Positions 18,750-28,843 are shown, counted from the stretch's first letter. The stretch: DNA of 64,000 bases from Ensifer sesbaniae (GCF_013283665.1 NZ_JABEKU010000002.1:1300863-1364862); one strand, 5' to 3'. Notes: generated from the sequence alone by a model not told the origin. Numbers and translations: made by a program.

Positions 18750-19061
18750 CACTACAGGCGCTGCCCACCGTTGTTGCCCGCCGCGCCTCAGCAGCGCCGC
18801 CATTCTTCGCACAAAAGCGATCTGTACCAAGACTAGGCGGTGCGCCCACATAAGCACGCGAAGAATTTCGTCGGATAGCTGGAATGGAGATCCCAAGCGT
18901 CGTGCACACGCGCAATAAGCTAGGCGGACTCCTCTTGTGTTTCAAGAAGACGCTTCTGCGCGATGACTGGCAGCCTGCAACGCCATGCGCGGACCGGATA
19001 TCGACTGGCCGCGATCCGGATCCGGTGCGGTTCCCGCGCGGAAAACGCGCAGTCGACCCGT
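18750..19061. other. Intergenic, no supported gene
   Basis: The short spacer downstream of the pepT remnant shows no coding or hairpin signal I can support. Confidence 0.4.
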
Positions 19062-19640
19062 CTATTTTACTTCAAACCGCTCAAGCATCTTTCGAAGCTG
19101 GATGTTCTCTTGCTGAAGCCGATGTGCCAGCAGTCCCTTCAGCCGCCGGTTCTCTTCCTCGAGAGCGACAAGGTCGTTGGCAAAGGCTCCGGCTTCGGTA
19201 GCAGCAATTGTCGCCGCGCGACCATCTCGAATGATGTTGCGCTTGCTGCGACGGCGCTTCGGCGGTGTCGGCGGCGCTATCTTCGGGCTGTCCGTTTCCA
19301 GCGGCGAAATGGCAGCTTCCTCGACCCCGGCGGAAACTTCTGTAAGGGCCACGAGATCCGCGATTTGTGTGGTGTCGCTCGTGCTGGTGCTTTCGTTCGC
19401 GCGTATCTCTACACTTTGCGTCGGAGAAAGCTCGTTCGGTCCCTCAGCCGGGTCGAACAGATGTGGAGCCTCGGCCTCAGCCTTGCGCACGAGTTCCTTA
19501 AGATCCGTATCGCCCCAGATGGATGTTGGCCTGATCGTCGAACGCCGGCGTGCCGACTTAACTTCGACGATGAACTTTCGCTGCTGTGGTCTCATAGATA
19601 TCCAATAGTCAAGAGCGCGAAACTGCTCACGATGCGTCAT
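19062..19640 (-). CDS. SyrB-like protein, divergent paralogue 1
   Basis: 192 residues. The C-terminal ~50 (DLVALEEENRRLKGLLAHRL, QENIQLRKMLERF) match the coiled-coil tail of SyrB-type regulators. A basic patch lies just before it (PPKRRRSKRN). The N-terminal part is unique, with an Arg/Lys-rich start (RPQQRKFIVEVKSARRRS) and a low-complexity acidic middle. There is no classical DNA-binding domain. The start ATG 19640 lies inside the 3' end of the next upstream gene (14-base overlap), so it is co-transcribed and probably coupled. S. meliloti SyrB affects syrM expression; the role of this variant is unknown. Confidence 0.7.
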   Translation of the reverse strand: MTHREQFRALDYWISMRPQQRKFIVEVKSARRRSTIRPTSIWGDTDLKELVRKAEAEAPHLFDPAEGPNELSPTQSVEIRANESTSTSDTTQIADLVALTEVSAGVEEAAISPLETDSPKIAPPTPPKRRRSKRNIIRDGRAATIAATEAGAFANDLVALEEENRRLKGLLAHRLQQENIQLRKMLERFEVK

Positions 19641-20184
19641 ACCGCTCTAGCATTTGCTTGAGCTGCGCGTTCTGCAAAAGCAACTTTTCCGCCAGTTGGC
19701 GTCTCAATTGCCTGATTTCGGCATCCAGTCCAGCAAGCTCGTCGAAGAAGGTCATCGGCGGCTGCGCAACACTGGAGCGTCCGCCTCCATATTCGACAGC
19801 ATCGGTCACCGCAACATTCTTGACTTTCGATTTTGCGCCGCGCCTACGCCTTTTCACCGGCAAAGGTTGGGCTGGATATGCTCGTTCCGGAAGCACCGCG
19901 TGATCGTCGGTAGTTGACCGATCGACCGTCGCAACGGCCGCGCTTTCACCGCCGGCAACCTCGGCAATAGCGGTAGGCGTGGCTGCGGTATCGAGGTTGC
20001 TAACCGCATCGTTCGAGGCTGCAACTATTGGCTCTGCAACGTCGCTGGTCCGAACGGACAGTGCTGATATATGAGCTGGGGGCGCGTTCGGCTTCGCGGT
20101 CTCGCTTTCTCGCGAGCTGTCTGGCTCCTTGACCGTTCGCCCGAGAGACGCCAGTTGCACCAAATATTTCCACGGTGATTTCAT
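19627..20184 (-). CDS. SyrB-like protein, divergent paralogue 2
   Basis: 185 residues. The C-terminus (LAGLDAEIRQLRRQLAEKLL, LQNAQLKQMLERYDAS) aligns with the tails of its two neighbours. A basic stretch KRRRRGAKSK precedes it. The N-terminal 100 residues are Ala/Thr/Ser-rich and probably disordered. It overlaps the downstream paralogue by 14 bases and lies 117 bases after the canonical SyrB-like gene. Tandem duplication and divergence explain the three-gene set best. Confidence 0.7.
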   Translation of the reverse strand: MKSPWKYLVQLASLGRTVKEPDSSRESETAKPNAPPAHISALSVRTSDVAEPIVAASNDAVSNLDTAATPTAIAEVAGGESAAVATVDRSTTDDHAVLPERAYPAQPLPVKRRRRGAKSKVKNVAVTDAVEYGGGRSSVAQPPMTFFDELAGLDAEIRQLRRQLAEKLLLQNAQLKQMLERYDAS

Positions 20185-20301
20185 AGTGCGCCGTCACCCC
20201 GAGCCCGCACCTGCATCCGTTGCAGCAGCCTATAGGCAAGTCGAGCAAGAATGCGATGACGAGGGCCGATCGCGCAAGCCGATCAGCCCTTCACTGAATG
20301 A

Positions 20302-20736
20302 TCAAGCAAGACCAAGCCGCTTGCGCAGATCAGCGTTCTCTGCCCGCAGCTTTTCAGCCAGAGCCTTGCGAAGCCGCGCATTCTCTTCTTCGAGCTGAAG
20401 AAGATCCGCGATGTCGTCGAGGATCGGAGCTGAAGCGGGCGTCTCTATCGTCTGTTTTGCCACACGGGTTTTTCGGGTGCCCTTGGCGACATTCTTTGCC
20501 TTGCCCTTCGAACCGGTCTGCGTCTTTGCCGAGACCATCGCATCTGCCGGCTTGTCTGCACGCTTCCTGCGTCCCCTCACGGGCTGTGCGGCAACTGCCT
20601 CCGGTGTTTCAGCCGTTGCTGCCGAGACTATATTCTTCGGCCGCGGCCCCCGCCGCTTCTTCGGCGGCTCTATCTCTGCCGGCGGAGTCGCTTCCAGAGC
20701 GTCTGTATTGTCATTCGTATTGTTCTCGTCTGCCAT
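20302..20736 (-). CDS. SyrB-like transcriptional regulator, canonical form
   Basis: 144 residues from ATG 20736, with GAGAGG upstream; an in-frame start at 20823 would add an unrelated extension. The organisation is typical of SyrB proteins of Sinorhizobium: start MADENNTNDN, acidic TPPAEIEPPKKRRGPRPKN, several AT-hook-like basic patches (GRRKRADKP, KGTRKTRVAK) and the tail LQLEEENARLRKALAEKLRA-ENADLRKRLGLA. SyrB was described as a negative factor acting on syrM in S. meliloti. First gene of the three-gene set. Confidence 0.8.
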   Translation of the reverse strand: MADENNTNDNTDALEATPPAEIEPPKKRRGPRPKNIVSAATAETPEAVAAQPVRGRRKRADKPADAMVSAKTQTGSKGKAKNVAKGTRKTRVAKQTIETPASAPILDDIADLLQLEEENARLRKALAEKLRAENADLRKRLGLA

Positions 20737-21037
20737 GAGTTGTTTTCCTCTCCAACTGTGGGCCTTTTTCCAATGGGCGGAGAACAGAGTCAATAATCGT
20801 GCGTGACACCCGCATCGAGACATCGACGATCCAGGCCGATGTTGTGTGAGGCTGTCTCATGAGCGACGCTGAATTCTTGGCTCGTCTCCGGCATCAGAAC
20901 CGCGCATGGCTTGTCGGGCGCGCGCGTTGTGGCACAAAGTAGTGGCGTCGAAGGAAGTCATACCTGGGCCGAAAGCGGGCTAACAAATGCCGCTCTTGAA
21001 GCGATAGCAAACGCCTCGAAAGGGATCCACCTTCCCC
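20737..21037. other. Spacer between the SyrB-like genes and dnaE2
   Basis: About 300 bases, the presumed promoter region of the syrB-like operon. I cannot point to clear -35/-10 boxes, and no terminator for dnaE2 was seen. Confidence 0.4.
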
Positions 21038-24000
21038 TCACCTGAAATCCCGCGTTTTCACCTTGATCGCATCGAGATGCAAATAGGGATCAACGATGTC
21101 ACGTGGCCGCGGCCTTTTCGGCAGCCCGCGCGGATCGGGTGCCTGCGCGCCATGGTGGAACTCGTCGCCGCGCCCGTGTGGCAGCGGGAAACTGTCATCG
21201 CGGTCACTGACGCTGGCAAGCTCGCCTGACAGATCGGTCAGCCGATGGGCAACCAGGTGGACCACCTCGCCTTCCCGCTGGATCCGGCCATAGATGCCGA
21301 GCATGCCGGCACCCAAGACGACGCGGCGGTACTTCTCGACGGTCTTTGCCCAGACGACGAGATTGGCGATGCCGGTTTCGTCCTCGATGGTGACGAACAT
21401 GACGCCCTTGGCGGAACCTGGTCGCTGACGAACGAGCACGAGGCCGACCGCCTCCAGCCATCTGCCATCGCGCGCCTGCATCGCATCCCGGCAGGTGACG
21501 ATGCGGCGCTTCGTCAGATCCGCACGCAGGAACGAGAGCGGATGGCTGCGCAGCGTCAATCCAACATGTCCGTAGTCCTCGACGACCTCACCGCCCGATG
21601 TCATGGGCCTCAGCGCCACCGACGGCTCGTCGAGCTCGGCCATCGTCCGGTTCTCGCGCTCCGACGCGGCCGCAAACAGAGGTAGAGGTTCGTCGCGCAG
21701 CGCCTTGATCTCCCAAAGCGCTTCGCGCCGCGCAAGACGCAGCGAAGCCCTGAAGGCATCGGCTTCGGCAAGTTCGACCAGCGAGGCGGCTGGGACGCCG
21801 GCCCGGCGCCAGAGATCGTTGACGGTCGCGAAGGCGCGCTCCGCACGCACCGCAATGATCCCGGCCGCGTCAGCATTCGCAAGTCCTTTGACCATACGAA
21901 GACCGAGGCGAACGGCAAACCGGCGCTCGTCATCGGTCGGCTCGAGCGTGCAGTCCCAGCGACTGGTATTGACGCAGACCGGCCGGACCTCGACTCCGTG
22001 CTCGCGCGCGTCGCGGACGATCTGGGCCGGGGCGTAAAAACCCATCGGCTGAGCGTTGAGAAGGGCCGCGCAAAAGACATCCGGATGCCAGCACTTCAGC
22101 CAGGACGAGGCATAGGCGATCAACGCAAAGGAAGCAGCGTGGCTTTCGGGAAAGCCATAGCTGCCGAAGCCTTCCAGCTGCCGGAAGGTCTTTTCGGCAA
22201 ATTCCGGCTCGTAGCCGTTCGCGACCATGCCGGCGATCAGCTTCTTGCCGAACTTCGAAACGCCGCCGGTATGCTTGAAGGTCGCCATGGCACGCCGAAG
22301 CTGATCGGCCTCGCCCGGCGTGAAGCCGGCACATTCGATCGCGACCCGCATCGCCTGTTCCTGGAAGAGTGGCACGCCGAGGGTCTTGCCGAGCACCTGC
22401 TCCAGTTCTGGCTTCGGATAGACCACCGCCTCCTTTCCCTCACGGCGGCGCAGATACGGATGGACCATGTCGCCCTGGATCGGGCCGGGACGCACGATCG
22501 CCACTTCGATCACGAGGTCGTAGAAGGTGCGCGGCTTGATCCTGGGCAGCATCGACATTTGCGCGCGGCTTTCGATCTGGAAGGTACCGAGCGTGTCGGC
22601 CCGCCGGATCATCGCATAGGTGCGCGGATCTTCCGCTGGAATGCTGGCGAGGTCGATATTGATCCCCTTATGCTCGGAAAGCAGATTGAAGCCGCGCTTC
22701 ATGCAGGAGAGCATGCCGAGCGCCAGGCAATCGACCTTCATGAACTTCAGGATGTCGATGTCGTCCTTATCCCATTCGATGACCTGACGGTCGGCCATTG
22801 CTGCAGGCTCGATCGGCACGAGTTCGTCGAGACGATCATTCGTCAGGACGAAACCGCCCGGATGCTGCGACAGGTGGCGCGGCGCGCCCATCAATTGGCG
22901 GGCAAGCTCCAGCGTCAGGCGCAGCCGCCTATCACCAAGGTTGAGGTTCAGTTCCTCGGCATGTTTCTCGTCGACATCCTCGCCCCATCCCCAGATCTGG
23001 GATGAGAGCATCTTCGTCATGTCCTCCGGCAGGCCAAGCGCCTTGCCGACGTCGCGAATGGCACCTTTCGAACGGTAGCGGATGACGGTCGAACAAAGTG
23101 CTGCGTGATCGCGGCCATAGGTGTCGAACACCCATTGCATGACGATCTCGCGGCGCTCGTGTTCGAAGTCGACATCGATGTCGGGCGGTTCGCGCCGCTC
23201 CTCAGAGACGAACCGTTCGAAAAGGAGATCGTTCGTGTCCGGGTCGATCGAGGTGATGCCGAGCACATAGCAGACCGACGAATTGGCGGCCGACCCCCTG
23301 CCCTGGCAGAGAATGTCCCTCGAGCGCGCGAAGCGAACGATCGCATTCACAGTCAGGAAGTAGGGCGCGTATTGAAGCTTCTCGATCAGCCTCAGTTCGT
23401 GTTGGAGGTTCCGCCTGACCTTGTCTGGCAACCCCTCGGGATAGCGCCAGGCAGCGCCCTCCCAGGTCAGTTGCTCCAGTGTCTGCTGTGCCGTCAGTTC
23501 CGGATTGGAGCGTTCCTCCGGGTACTGATAGGCAAGCTCATCCAGCGAGAAGCGGCATCGCTCCATGATCTCGATCGTGCGGCCGAGTGCTTCCGGGTAG
23601 CGCGAAAAAAGCCGCACCATTTCCTCCGGCGGCTTCAGATGGCGATCGGCGTGGCGCTCGCGCCTAAACCCGGCTTCGTCGATGGTGATGTTGTAACGGA
23701 TGCAGGTGACAACGTCCTGGAGAATACGTCGCTCCGGCACATGAAACAGAACATCGTTGGTGACGACTGTCGTGACCCCCAGGGCAGCCGCCATGTTTGC
23801 GAGCGGATGGAGCCGCAACTGATCATTCGGCCGGCGCCTCAGCGTCATCGCCAGATAGCTGCGGTCGCCAAAGGCTTCCCGTAGACGTCGAAGCTGATGC
23901 GCCAACCTGTCATCGGCCTCACCCGGAATGAGAACGGCGATCAGGCCCTCACCATGGGCAATGAGATCGGTCCAGCCGAGCCGGCATTTCGCCTTGCCGG

Positions 24001-24304
24001 CGCGCCTCTTTCCGAGCGACAGCAATCGGCAAAGGCGAGCATAGGCCGGCCGATCCGTCGGATAGACCAGCACCGAGAGATCGTCATCGAGATCCAGCCT
24101 GCAGCCGACGATCAGCCGCACGCCGGTATCTTTTGCAGCCTGATGTGCCCTGACGATGCCGGCCAAACTGTTGCGGTCGACGATCGCCAGTGCTTCGATG
24201 CCGATTTCTGCGGCGCGATGAAACAGTTCCTCGCAGGAGGAGGCTCCGCGCAGAAATGAGAAGTGCGAGGTCACCTGCAGTTCGGCATAGCGCGGCGTCG
24301 TCAT
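21038..24304 (-). CDS. dnaE2: Error-prone DNA polymerase III alpha subunit (DnaE2/ImuC)
   Basis: 1088 residues, the usual DnaE2 length. An N-terminal PHP domain ([29 protein letters not shown]) is followed by the palm with catalytic acidic motif [14 protein letters not shown] (~residue 375) and the finger region ending [18 protein letters not shown]. The C-terminal OB fold includes [12 protein letters not shown]. DnaE2 performs translesion synthesis after DNA damage together with ImuA and ImuB. The start ATG overlaps the imuB stop by four bases. Expression should follow the LexA box upstream of imuA. Confidence 0.95.
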   Translation of the reverse strand: MTTPRYAELQVTSHFSFLRGASSCEELFHRAAEIGIEALAIVDRNSLAGIVRAHQAAKDTGVRLIVGCRLDLDDDLSVLVYPTDRPAYARLCRLLSLGKRRAGKAKCRLGWTDLIAHGEGLIAVLIPGEADDRLAHQLRRLREAFGDRSYLAMTLRRRPNDQLRLHPLANMAAALGVTTVVTNDVLFHVPERRILQDVVTCIRYNITIDEAGFRRERHADRHLKPPEEMVRLFSRYPEALGRTIEIMERCRFSLDELAYQYPEERSNPELTAQQTLEQLTWEGAAWRYPEGLPDKVRRNLQHELRLIEKLQYAPYFLTVNAIVRFARSRDILCQGRGSAANSSVCYVLGITSIDPDTNDLLFERFVSEERREPPDIDVDFEHERREIVMQWVFDTYGRDHAALCSTVIRYRSKGAIRDVGKALGLPEDMTKMLSSQIWGWGEDVDEKHAEELNLNLGDRRLRLTLELARQLMGAPRHLSQHPGGFVLTNDRLDELVPIEPAAMADRQVIEWDKDDIDILKFMKVDCLALGMLSCMKRGFNLLSEHKGINIDLASIPAEDPRTYAMIRRADTLGTFQIESRAQMSMLPRIKPRTFYDLVIEVAIVRPGPIQGDMVHPYLRRREGKEAVVYPKPELEQVLGKTLGVPLFQEQAMRVAIECAGFTPGEADQLRRAMATFKHTGGVSKFGKKLIAGMVANGYEPEFAEKTFRQLEGFGSYGFPESHAASFALIAYASSWLKCWHPDVFCAALLNAQPMGFYAPAQIVRDAREHGVEVRPVCVNTSRWDCTLEPTDDERRFAVRLGLRMVKGLANADAAGIIAVRAERAFATVNDLWRRAGVPAASLVELAEADAFRASLRLARREALWEIKALRDEPLPLFAAASERENRTMAELDEPSVALRPMTSGGEVVEDYGHVGLTLRSHPLSFLRADLTKRRIVTCRDAMQARDGRWLEAVGLVLVRQRPGSAKGVMFVTIEDETGIANLVVWAKTVEKYRRVVLGAGMLGIYGRIQREGEVVHLVAHRLTDLSGELASVSDRDDSFPLPHGRGDEFHHGAQAPDPRGLPKRPRPRDIVDPYLHLDAIKVKTRDFR

Positions 24305-25824
24305 CCGAATATCCCGTGCAGGAACCAGCGGTGGCTGCCGGTCTCGCCATGTTCGCCGTCGCCGGACCGGAAGATCCAGTAGCGCGCGCCGGCGTCATCC
24401 TCGACCTGGAAATAGTCTCGGACTGCCACGAGCTCGGCATCGCGCTTCCACCATTCGCCAAAGACCCGCTCCGGCCCATCGGCGCGCCGCACGCGCCGCC
24501 GGACGCCGCGCCAGGTGAAGCTGACCGGTGGATGGTCGGGTAGGAGCGCCATGGTTTCGATCGGCTCCGGGTGGAGAAGAAGGCGCGTCGGCCGCGGCCA
24601 GTGACCGGGCCAGGTCTCGCCTCCATCGGGTGTCAATGGGGCAATGCGGGCAATCGAACGCTCAGGCACATCGCTTGCGACCGGCGCGAAGCGGAAGAGC
24701 CGGCGCTGGCCGATCCGGTTGCCGAGAATGTCGATCAGACCGGAGACATCGGCTTCCGGTTCCTCCACCAGCGACGAAATCACCTGGGTGGCGGTGAGCG
24801 GCTCGGCGTGGCTTGCTGTCAGCGACATGATCTCGATCCCGAACCCCGGATCGATGGTTTCGATGCGATCGGTTAAGAGCCGCGTCAAGCGCTTGATGTC
24901 GCGGACCGGGGTCGCGGTTCCAGCCCGGATCGCCTGATAGGAGTTGTCGACGCGGTGAAACAGAAGATCGACACGGCGCGCGCCAAGGCCTTTCTCCTCG
25001 AGCAGCCGACAGAGCTTAGCCACGAGCTTGGCCGTGTAGCGCGCGATCGTTTCGGCGGCAGCGATCGGCTCGCCAAACGAGCGGCGAACTTCAATAAGCT
25101 CGGGCGTGCGTATCGGGTCGATCGGTTCAGCGATGCGGCCGATTGCCTGATCGAGGCGCCGTCCAAGTTCCGGTCCGAACCGCAACGCAAGCGGTGCGCG
25201 CGGCTGACGGGCGAGGTCGCCGATCGTGTTGAAGCCGAGAACGCGAAGACCATGGACAATCGACGGATCGAGCCTGAGTGCCGCGATCGGCAGGTTTGCA
25301 ATGAGCTCTCCTTGCGCGCCAGGCGCAATGGCAATCGTCGGCTGAGCCAGGAAGCGGGCACCAGCATGAGCAGCACCCCAGGTGTCGGCAATCGCAGCCC
25401 GCGCGGCGATGCCTGAGCCATGGAAGCGATTGACCATGCCAGACAGCATCAGTTCCTCGCCGCCGTGCAGGTGATCGGCGCCGGTCGTATCGATCACCAG
25501 TCCGTCGGGTGGATCAGCGGCAACGATCGGCGCGTAGCGCTGCAGCGCCCAGAGCGCCAGGCGCTCGAGCGCTTCGGCATCGGCAACGGGATCTGAATCC
25601 ATAACGACGAGATCGGTCACGAGCGCCTGCGCCTTCGTCGCCGGCATGCCGATCCTCAGTCCCGCGGCAAGCGCCGCAGCGTTTGCCGCCATGACCACCC
25701 GTCGGCGCTCGCGGCGGCCAATGAGGACAAGGGGAGCGTCAGCCGGCGGCGCGGTGTCGGCGAGCTTCCTCCTCAGGCGATCCGTGGACCAGGTCGGAAG
25801 GAAGAGCGATACGACCCTTGGCAT
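24301..25824 (-). CDS. imuB: ImuB, catalytically inactive Y-family polymerase partner
   Basis: 507 residues from ATG 25824 ([19 protein letters not shown]), the family start. The frame stays open further upstream, but only through imuA sequence. The Y-family fold is visible ([56 protein letters not shown]), but the N-terminal strand lacks the catalytic Asp-x-Asp, as known for ImuB. The C-terminal segment carries the beta-clamp and ImuA/DnaE2 contacts in studied homologues. It overlaps imuA by 86 bases and dnaE2 by four bases, so the three genes form one operon. Confidence 0.92.
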   Translation of the reverse strand: MPRVVSLFLPTWSTDRLRRKLADTAPPADAPLVLIGRRERRRVVMAANAAALAAGLRIGMPATKAQALVTDLVVMDSDPVADAEALERLALWALQRYAPIVAADPPDGLVIDTTGADHLHGGEELMLSGMVNRFHGSGIAARAAIADTWGAAHAGARFLAQPTIAIAPGAQGELIANLPIAALRLDPSIVHGLRVLGFNTIGDLARQPRAPLALRFGPELGRRLDQAIGRIAEPIDPIRTPELIEVRRSFGEPIAAAETIARYTAKLVAKLCRLLEEKGLGARRVDLLFHRVDNSYQAIRAGTATPVRDIKRLTRLLTDRIETIDPGFGIEIMSLTASHAEPLTATQVISSLVEEPEADVSGLIDILGNRIGQRRLFRFAPVASDVPERSIARIAPLTPDGGETWPGHWPRPTRLLLHPEPIETMALLPDHPPVSFTWRGVRRRVRRADGPERVFGEWWKRDAELVAVRDYFQVEDDAGARYWIFRSGDGEHGETGSHRWFLHGIFG

Positions 25825-26500
25825 CGGGGGCCTCCACTTCGAAATCTGCGCTTTCACCGGCGCGACAACGGATGAGCTCGACGAGCCAGCGTGCGCGGCC
25901 GACACCGGGAACGGGTAACGGCGCAGAGGGCAGGACGGAAACCCGCCAGCGTGTCGTCGACGCGGTCGGCTGCCCGAAATCCGACGCCTCGGCCTGCCTT
26001 CGCCAACGGCGGATCGCGATCCCGATCGTGCCCGAGCGTTTAGCCGCAAGCTGCAGTCGGCGCGAGGCCGTCATCGGAAGGCGCGCCAGTTCGCCAACGA
26101 CGACGCCAAGCCCGCCGTGACGCAAACCTTCCTCCATGCAGGCGAGAAGCGCCTTTTCGTCTCCGGCTTCCACATAGATGACGCGGCCCGGTGACAGGCC
26201 CGCTTGAGCCAGTGCCGGCGCAAAGAGATCCGGCCGCGTCACGCACCAGAGCACCTTGCCCTTCGAGCGTGCAGCGATGCCCGCGCAAAAGAGTGCGGCA
26301 GCGGCACCGTCGATGGCACCGTTGCCGCCGCCGGCGACCTCATGAAGCGCGCCCAATGCGAGCCCTCCTCCGGGCAAGCGCCTGTCGATTTCGGTAACGC
26401 CAAATGGCAGGACCTGTCGCCCGCGGCCGCTTGTGCCTTCGAGGCGCTGAATGCGCTCGCGAAGTTTGGAGACGACCGCATTGTCGACCGGACGGGGCAT
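25739..26500 (-). CDS. imuA: ImuA, RecA/SulA-like mutagenesis protein
   Basis: 253 residues starting MPRPVDNAVVSKLRERIQRL. The core resembles a degenerate RecA fold (FGVTEIDRRLPGGGLALGAL; GKVLWCVTRPDLFAPALAQA; RVIYVEAGDEKALLACMEEG). The Walker A motif is replaced by HEVAGGGNGAIDG. ImuA works with ImuB and DnaE2 in SOS mutagenesis. First gene of the cassette; a LexA box lies 51-65 bases upstream of the start. Confidence 0.92.
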   Translation of the reverse strand: MPRPVDNAVVSKLRERIQRLEGTSGRGRQVLPFGVTEIDRRLPGGGLALGALHEVAGGGNGAIDGAAAALFCAGIAARSKGKVLWCVTRPDLFAPALAQAGLSPGRVIYVEAGDEKALLACMEEGLRHGGLGVVVGELARLPMTASRRLQLAAKRSGTIGIAIRRWRRQAEASDFGQPTASTTRWRVSVLPSAPLPVPGVGRARWLVELIRCRAGESADFEVEAPDAKGRIALPSDLVHGSPEEEARRHRAAG

Positions 26501-26507
26501 TTTGGAA

Positions 26508-26532
26508 GGAACAACTCCCTGGGCTATGCGTT
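26508..26532 (+). promoter_or_regulatory. Candidate general-stress promoter facing away from imuA
   Basis: On the plus strand GGAAC (26508-26512) and CGTT (26529-26532) are exactly 16 bases apart, a perfect EcfG-type match. It points toward 26.6-27.2 kb, where only gene fragments remain. It may once have served a lost stress gene, may drive an untranslated RNA, or may be chance: about one such match is expected in a window this size over both strands and two spacings. Confidence 0.4.
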
Positions 26533-26550
26533 AATGCTTCCTGTTGATGC

Positions 26551-26565
26551 GTTCTCTATTTGTTC
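26551..26565. promoter_or_regulatory. LexA (SOS) box of the imuA-imuB-dnaE2 operon
   Basis: GTTC-TCTATTT-GTTC is an exact GTTC-N7-GTTC direct repeat, the alphaproteobacterial LexA site. It is 51 bases upstream of the imuA ATG, where LexA would block transcription. Confidence 0.85.
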
Positions 26566-26666
26566 CTTTTCGCATTGCGAGTCAACCGACCTCCAGGGCA
26601 AGAAGTTCTCAAGGATGCAACTCAACGGACGGGCGAGCCCGAAGTCGAACGAAGGCGACAGCTGCC

Positions 26667-26762
26667 GGCTTTCGTAGGTATGAAGTGCTAAGGCTTTCGA
26701 AGCCGGTGAGACCGGCCGAACTGCGATCCGTGATCCTGGCCAAAGTACTGGAATCCCGGGGG
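26667..26762 (+). pseudogene. Possible receiver-domain 3' fragment
   Basis: The frame reads YEVLRLSKPVRPAELRSVIL-AKVLESRG. The KPVRPAELRSVI part is typical of the last strand and helix of receiver domains in hybrid kinases. Nothing upstream matches, so at most ~30 residues survive. Confidence 0.35.
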
Positions 26763-26824
26763 GATAGCCGGACGCCCGCCCGCCAACGTCCATTAGGCGT
26801 CGAGGCAGAACGGACCGCCACCCC

Positions 26825-26875
26825 GTTCCGTTCGATACATTATGAAATTTTGAGCACAGAACCAGAACGAGCGCC
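26825..26875 (+). repeat. Dispersed 'GATACATTA' repeat, copy B
   Basis: Aligned on TTCCGTTCGATACATTATGA, followed by an A-rich AGCACAGAACCAGAACGA tail that matches the tails of copies C and E. Confidence 0.55.
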
Positions 26876-27029
26876 TCCAGCGTCCGATATAGACGAGCGC
26901 AGGTCCCTCGGTACGTTGGGAAGGACCGACGTATCGCAGGCAGGAACAGTGCTGATCTGGCAATGCGTGGGTACATACCGAAAACCAATTCTAACCTCGC
27001 GTGTACCTATGCACAGCAGGAGAGATGAA

Positions 27030-27609
27030 ATGCGCGGCGCTGATATGGTAGAGATATTGATCGGCTACGGCGTCGAGACGATCTTCGGCGTGCCAGCCGA
27101 TACCAATGTTCCACTCTACGAAGCTTTGCAGGGACGCGAGGACAAGATCCGCCATGCCCCGAGACGAACGGTCCGCGGGCTTCATGGCAGACGCCTATGC
27201 CCGGTTCACCAACAGGCCCGGAGTGTTTGAATGCCCATCGGGGGCAGGTGCAATGTACTCGCTGCCGCCAGTCGCCGAATCGAATGGTTCCTCCGTGCCC
27301 GATCTGCCACGCGATTGTGAGACAGCACGCACGATCGCAAGGCAGCTAATCAGTAGCTACCAGAAGGGCATTCGCGACAGCGGCGCCCTGAAGTACATAA
27401 TCGGCTTCGACAAAAGATCGGTGTCAGGCACAGACGCAGATACACCGGAGCAGGGCAGCGAGGAGTCAGCGCAGGAAATTGCCGATGGAATGAACAGCCC
27501 GATCAGCCCCGACGACCTTGATATGCTCAGCGCACTATCGACCGTATGTGCATCTGTTGCAGCATTCCGCGTCATGGAAAGCGGGCCGATCGCCTGGCTC
27601 GGCATCTGA
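27030..27609 (+). pseudogene. Thiamine-diphosphate enzyme 5' fragment fused to unknown sequence
   Basis: ATG 27030 has an AGGAGAG ribosome site. MRGADMVEILIGYGVETIFG and VPADTNVPLYEAL are the start of a TPP enzyme of the acetolactate synthase / benzoylformate decarboxylase type. A shift near 27150 moves to RDERSAGFMADAYARFTNRP and SGAGAMYSLPPVAESNGSSV. The Glu of the usual cofactor-activating loop is not recognisable. After ~90 residues (27290) the frame continues as unrelated sequence (RTIARQLISSYQKGIRDSG to WLGI) and stops at 27609. I do not recognise that tail. Inactive as an enzyme. Confidence 0.65.
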
Positions 27610-28115
27610 CGGATCGGTTCCGCAAAGGAATGTCCGATGAAGGGCGCGCTGTTCGAAACCGCCATGTGGCTGGGGTTGCACTCTTTAGATCAACACCGCT
27701 CGGACGCCTCAATGCGGAGCCGGCCAAGGCATGCCGGGGGCTGCAATCGCTCCCCACGCGATGACGTGGCTCGTAGCGCATTTCTCTTGGGTAAGGATCG
27801 GCCCCGCCCAGACCGGGGCCGTTGAGGTGACCGCAGTTGAGGTAAACGGTCGAAGAGTTGAACTACGACAATTCTCGCTAGGCGCCATATAGCAGGGATA
27901 TTGATGGGCAGGGTGGGGCCTAGAAGGCCCTCGATTGCGGGTGAGCGTCGAAGGCGGAATCAAACCTAGGGCGTCAGAAAAGGTTCCTCCGTGGGCCTTC
28001 AGTCCCATACGCCGGTCGCAAAGGTCTGACGTTCGTTGTCGCGCGAAAGCGTCGCGTTAATTTCGTCTAAGCCCAGGGCAATTCGGCCCTTAGCTGCCTT
28101 GGGCGCAACGGCGTC
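27610..28115. other. Intergenic, weak minus-strand promoter-like match
   Basis: No gene is supported. On the minus strand GGAAC (27986-27982) and GGTT are 16 bases apart, a near match to the stress promoter, but no minus-strand gene follows. Confidence 0.35.
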
Positions 28116-28140
28116 GGAACATCGCTTTTCAGTCCGCATT
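28116..28140 (+). promoter_or_regulatory. General stress sigma (RpoE2-type) promoter
   Basis: GGAAC (28116-28120) and CATT (28137-28140) are 16 bases apart, so GGAAC and the final TT are 18 apart, the S. meliloti RpoE2 rule. The spacer contains TTTTCAGTCC, also present in the spacer of the promoter at 1919-1943. It points at the small membrane protein gene starting at 28181, 41 bases downstream. Confidence 0.65.
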
Positions 28141-28180
28141 GGACGAGTTCTGACGCCGTTGCCTGCAGGAGGATTGAGGA

Positions 28181-28372
28181 TTGTCTAGCTACCAACAACA
28201 CAACTACAGAGCACCAGAGCGGAAATTTACGACCGGGCTTTCGATCGTTGTGTTGCTTCTTTCGATGTCGGTGATTGCTGCTTACCTAATGATCGGTGGC
28301 GCCTTGTCGCACGACACCGACCATCCGGCTACCATCGTCCTTCCGAAGCCTGCCGTGGTCAGCTCGCGATAA
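28181..28372 (+). CDS. Small single-span membrane protein, stress-promoter controlled
   Basis: 63 residues from TTG 28181, preceded by GGAGGATTGAGGA. One membrane helix lies at ~18-42 (LSIVVLLLSMSVIAAYLMIG), with a basic N-terminus (YRAPERKFTTG) and a short polar C-terminus outside (HDTDHPATIVLPKP). No family is recognised. The promoter at 28116-28140 suggests expression in general stress. It may share a transcript with the ~80-residue gene at 28465. Confidence 0.6.
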   Translation: MSSYQQHNYRAPERKFTTGLSIVVLLLSMSVIAAYLMIGGALSHDTDHPATIVLPKPAVVSSR

Positions 28373-28464
28373 CAGAAGCAGGGAAACCGTATGCGGGTGG
28401 CTCCTCCGTCGATCCCACATTTCAAGAGAGTTACACGAAGCAGGTGGCAGCATAGGGGAGCAGC

Positions 28465-28707
28465 ATGGGATTGATGCACTTAGGTCGGGCTCGCTTGGCG
28501 ATGGCTCTGCCACGGCATCGCCAGCAACTCCGCGAAACCAGAGACCAGCGCCTCTTTGATCTCTTTGAGTCTTACGCACTGGCCTCCTCGAAGCTGGACA
28601 GCCTCCTACGAGAGGTCCCGCGACGGGAGGATCTAGTAGACGAATACCAGCAAATCTGTCTCGACTTGCAGGCCGACGTCGTCAAATTCCTCGCGCAGTC
28701 TCGATGA
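28465..28707 (+). CDS. Small helical protein, paralogue of the 38640-38897 gene
   Basis: 80 residues from ATG 28465 with GGGGAG upstream. The N-terminus (GRARLAMALPRHRQQLRETR) matches the protein at 38640-38897 (GRARLMMRLPRHRKQLSELR). Both continue with an amphipathic helix (LFDLFESYALASSKLDSLLR) and end in a further helix. There is no signal peptide or membrane span. The basic start and helical hairpin would suit a nucleic-acid or protein adaptor, but the function is unknown. A strong terminator follows at 28844. Confidence 0.65.
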   Translation: MGLMHLGRARLAMALPRHRQQLRETRDQRLFDLFESYALASSKLDSLLREVPRREDLVDEYQQICLDLQADVVKFLAQSR

Positions 28708-28843
28708 GGTCATGCACCCTTCTGGCCTTGCACCCGCGCCGGGAGGTGATCAGTGAACCGAGAAGCTTGCGAGCCTTAACTCGCGGGATCATCGGCGCGG
28801 CTCTGATCTCCCCTTCCCACTGGAGCCCGGATAACGCACTCTT

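Noticed and set aside
21998-23005. 335-codon plus-strand frame opposite dnaE2
   Set aside because: Antisense to highly conserved polymerase sequence.
27966-27986. GGAAC-N16-GGTT on the minus strand as a stress promoter
   Set aside because: The -10 part is off consensus and no supported minus-strand gene lies downstream.
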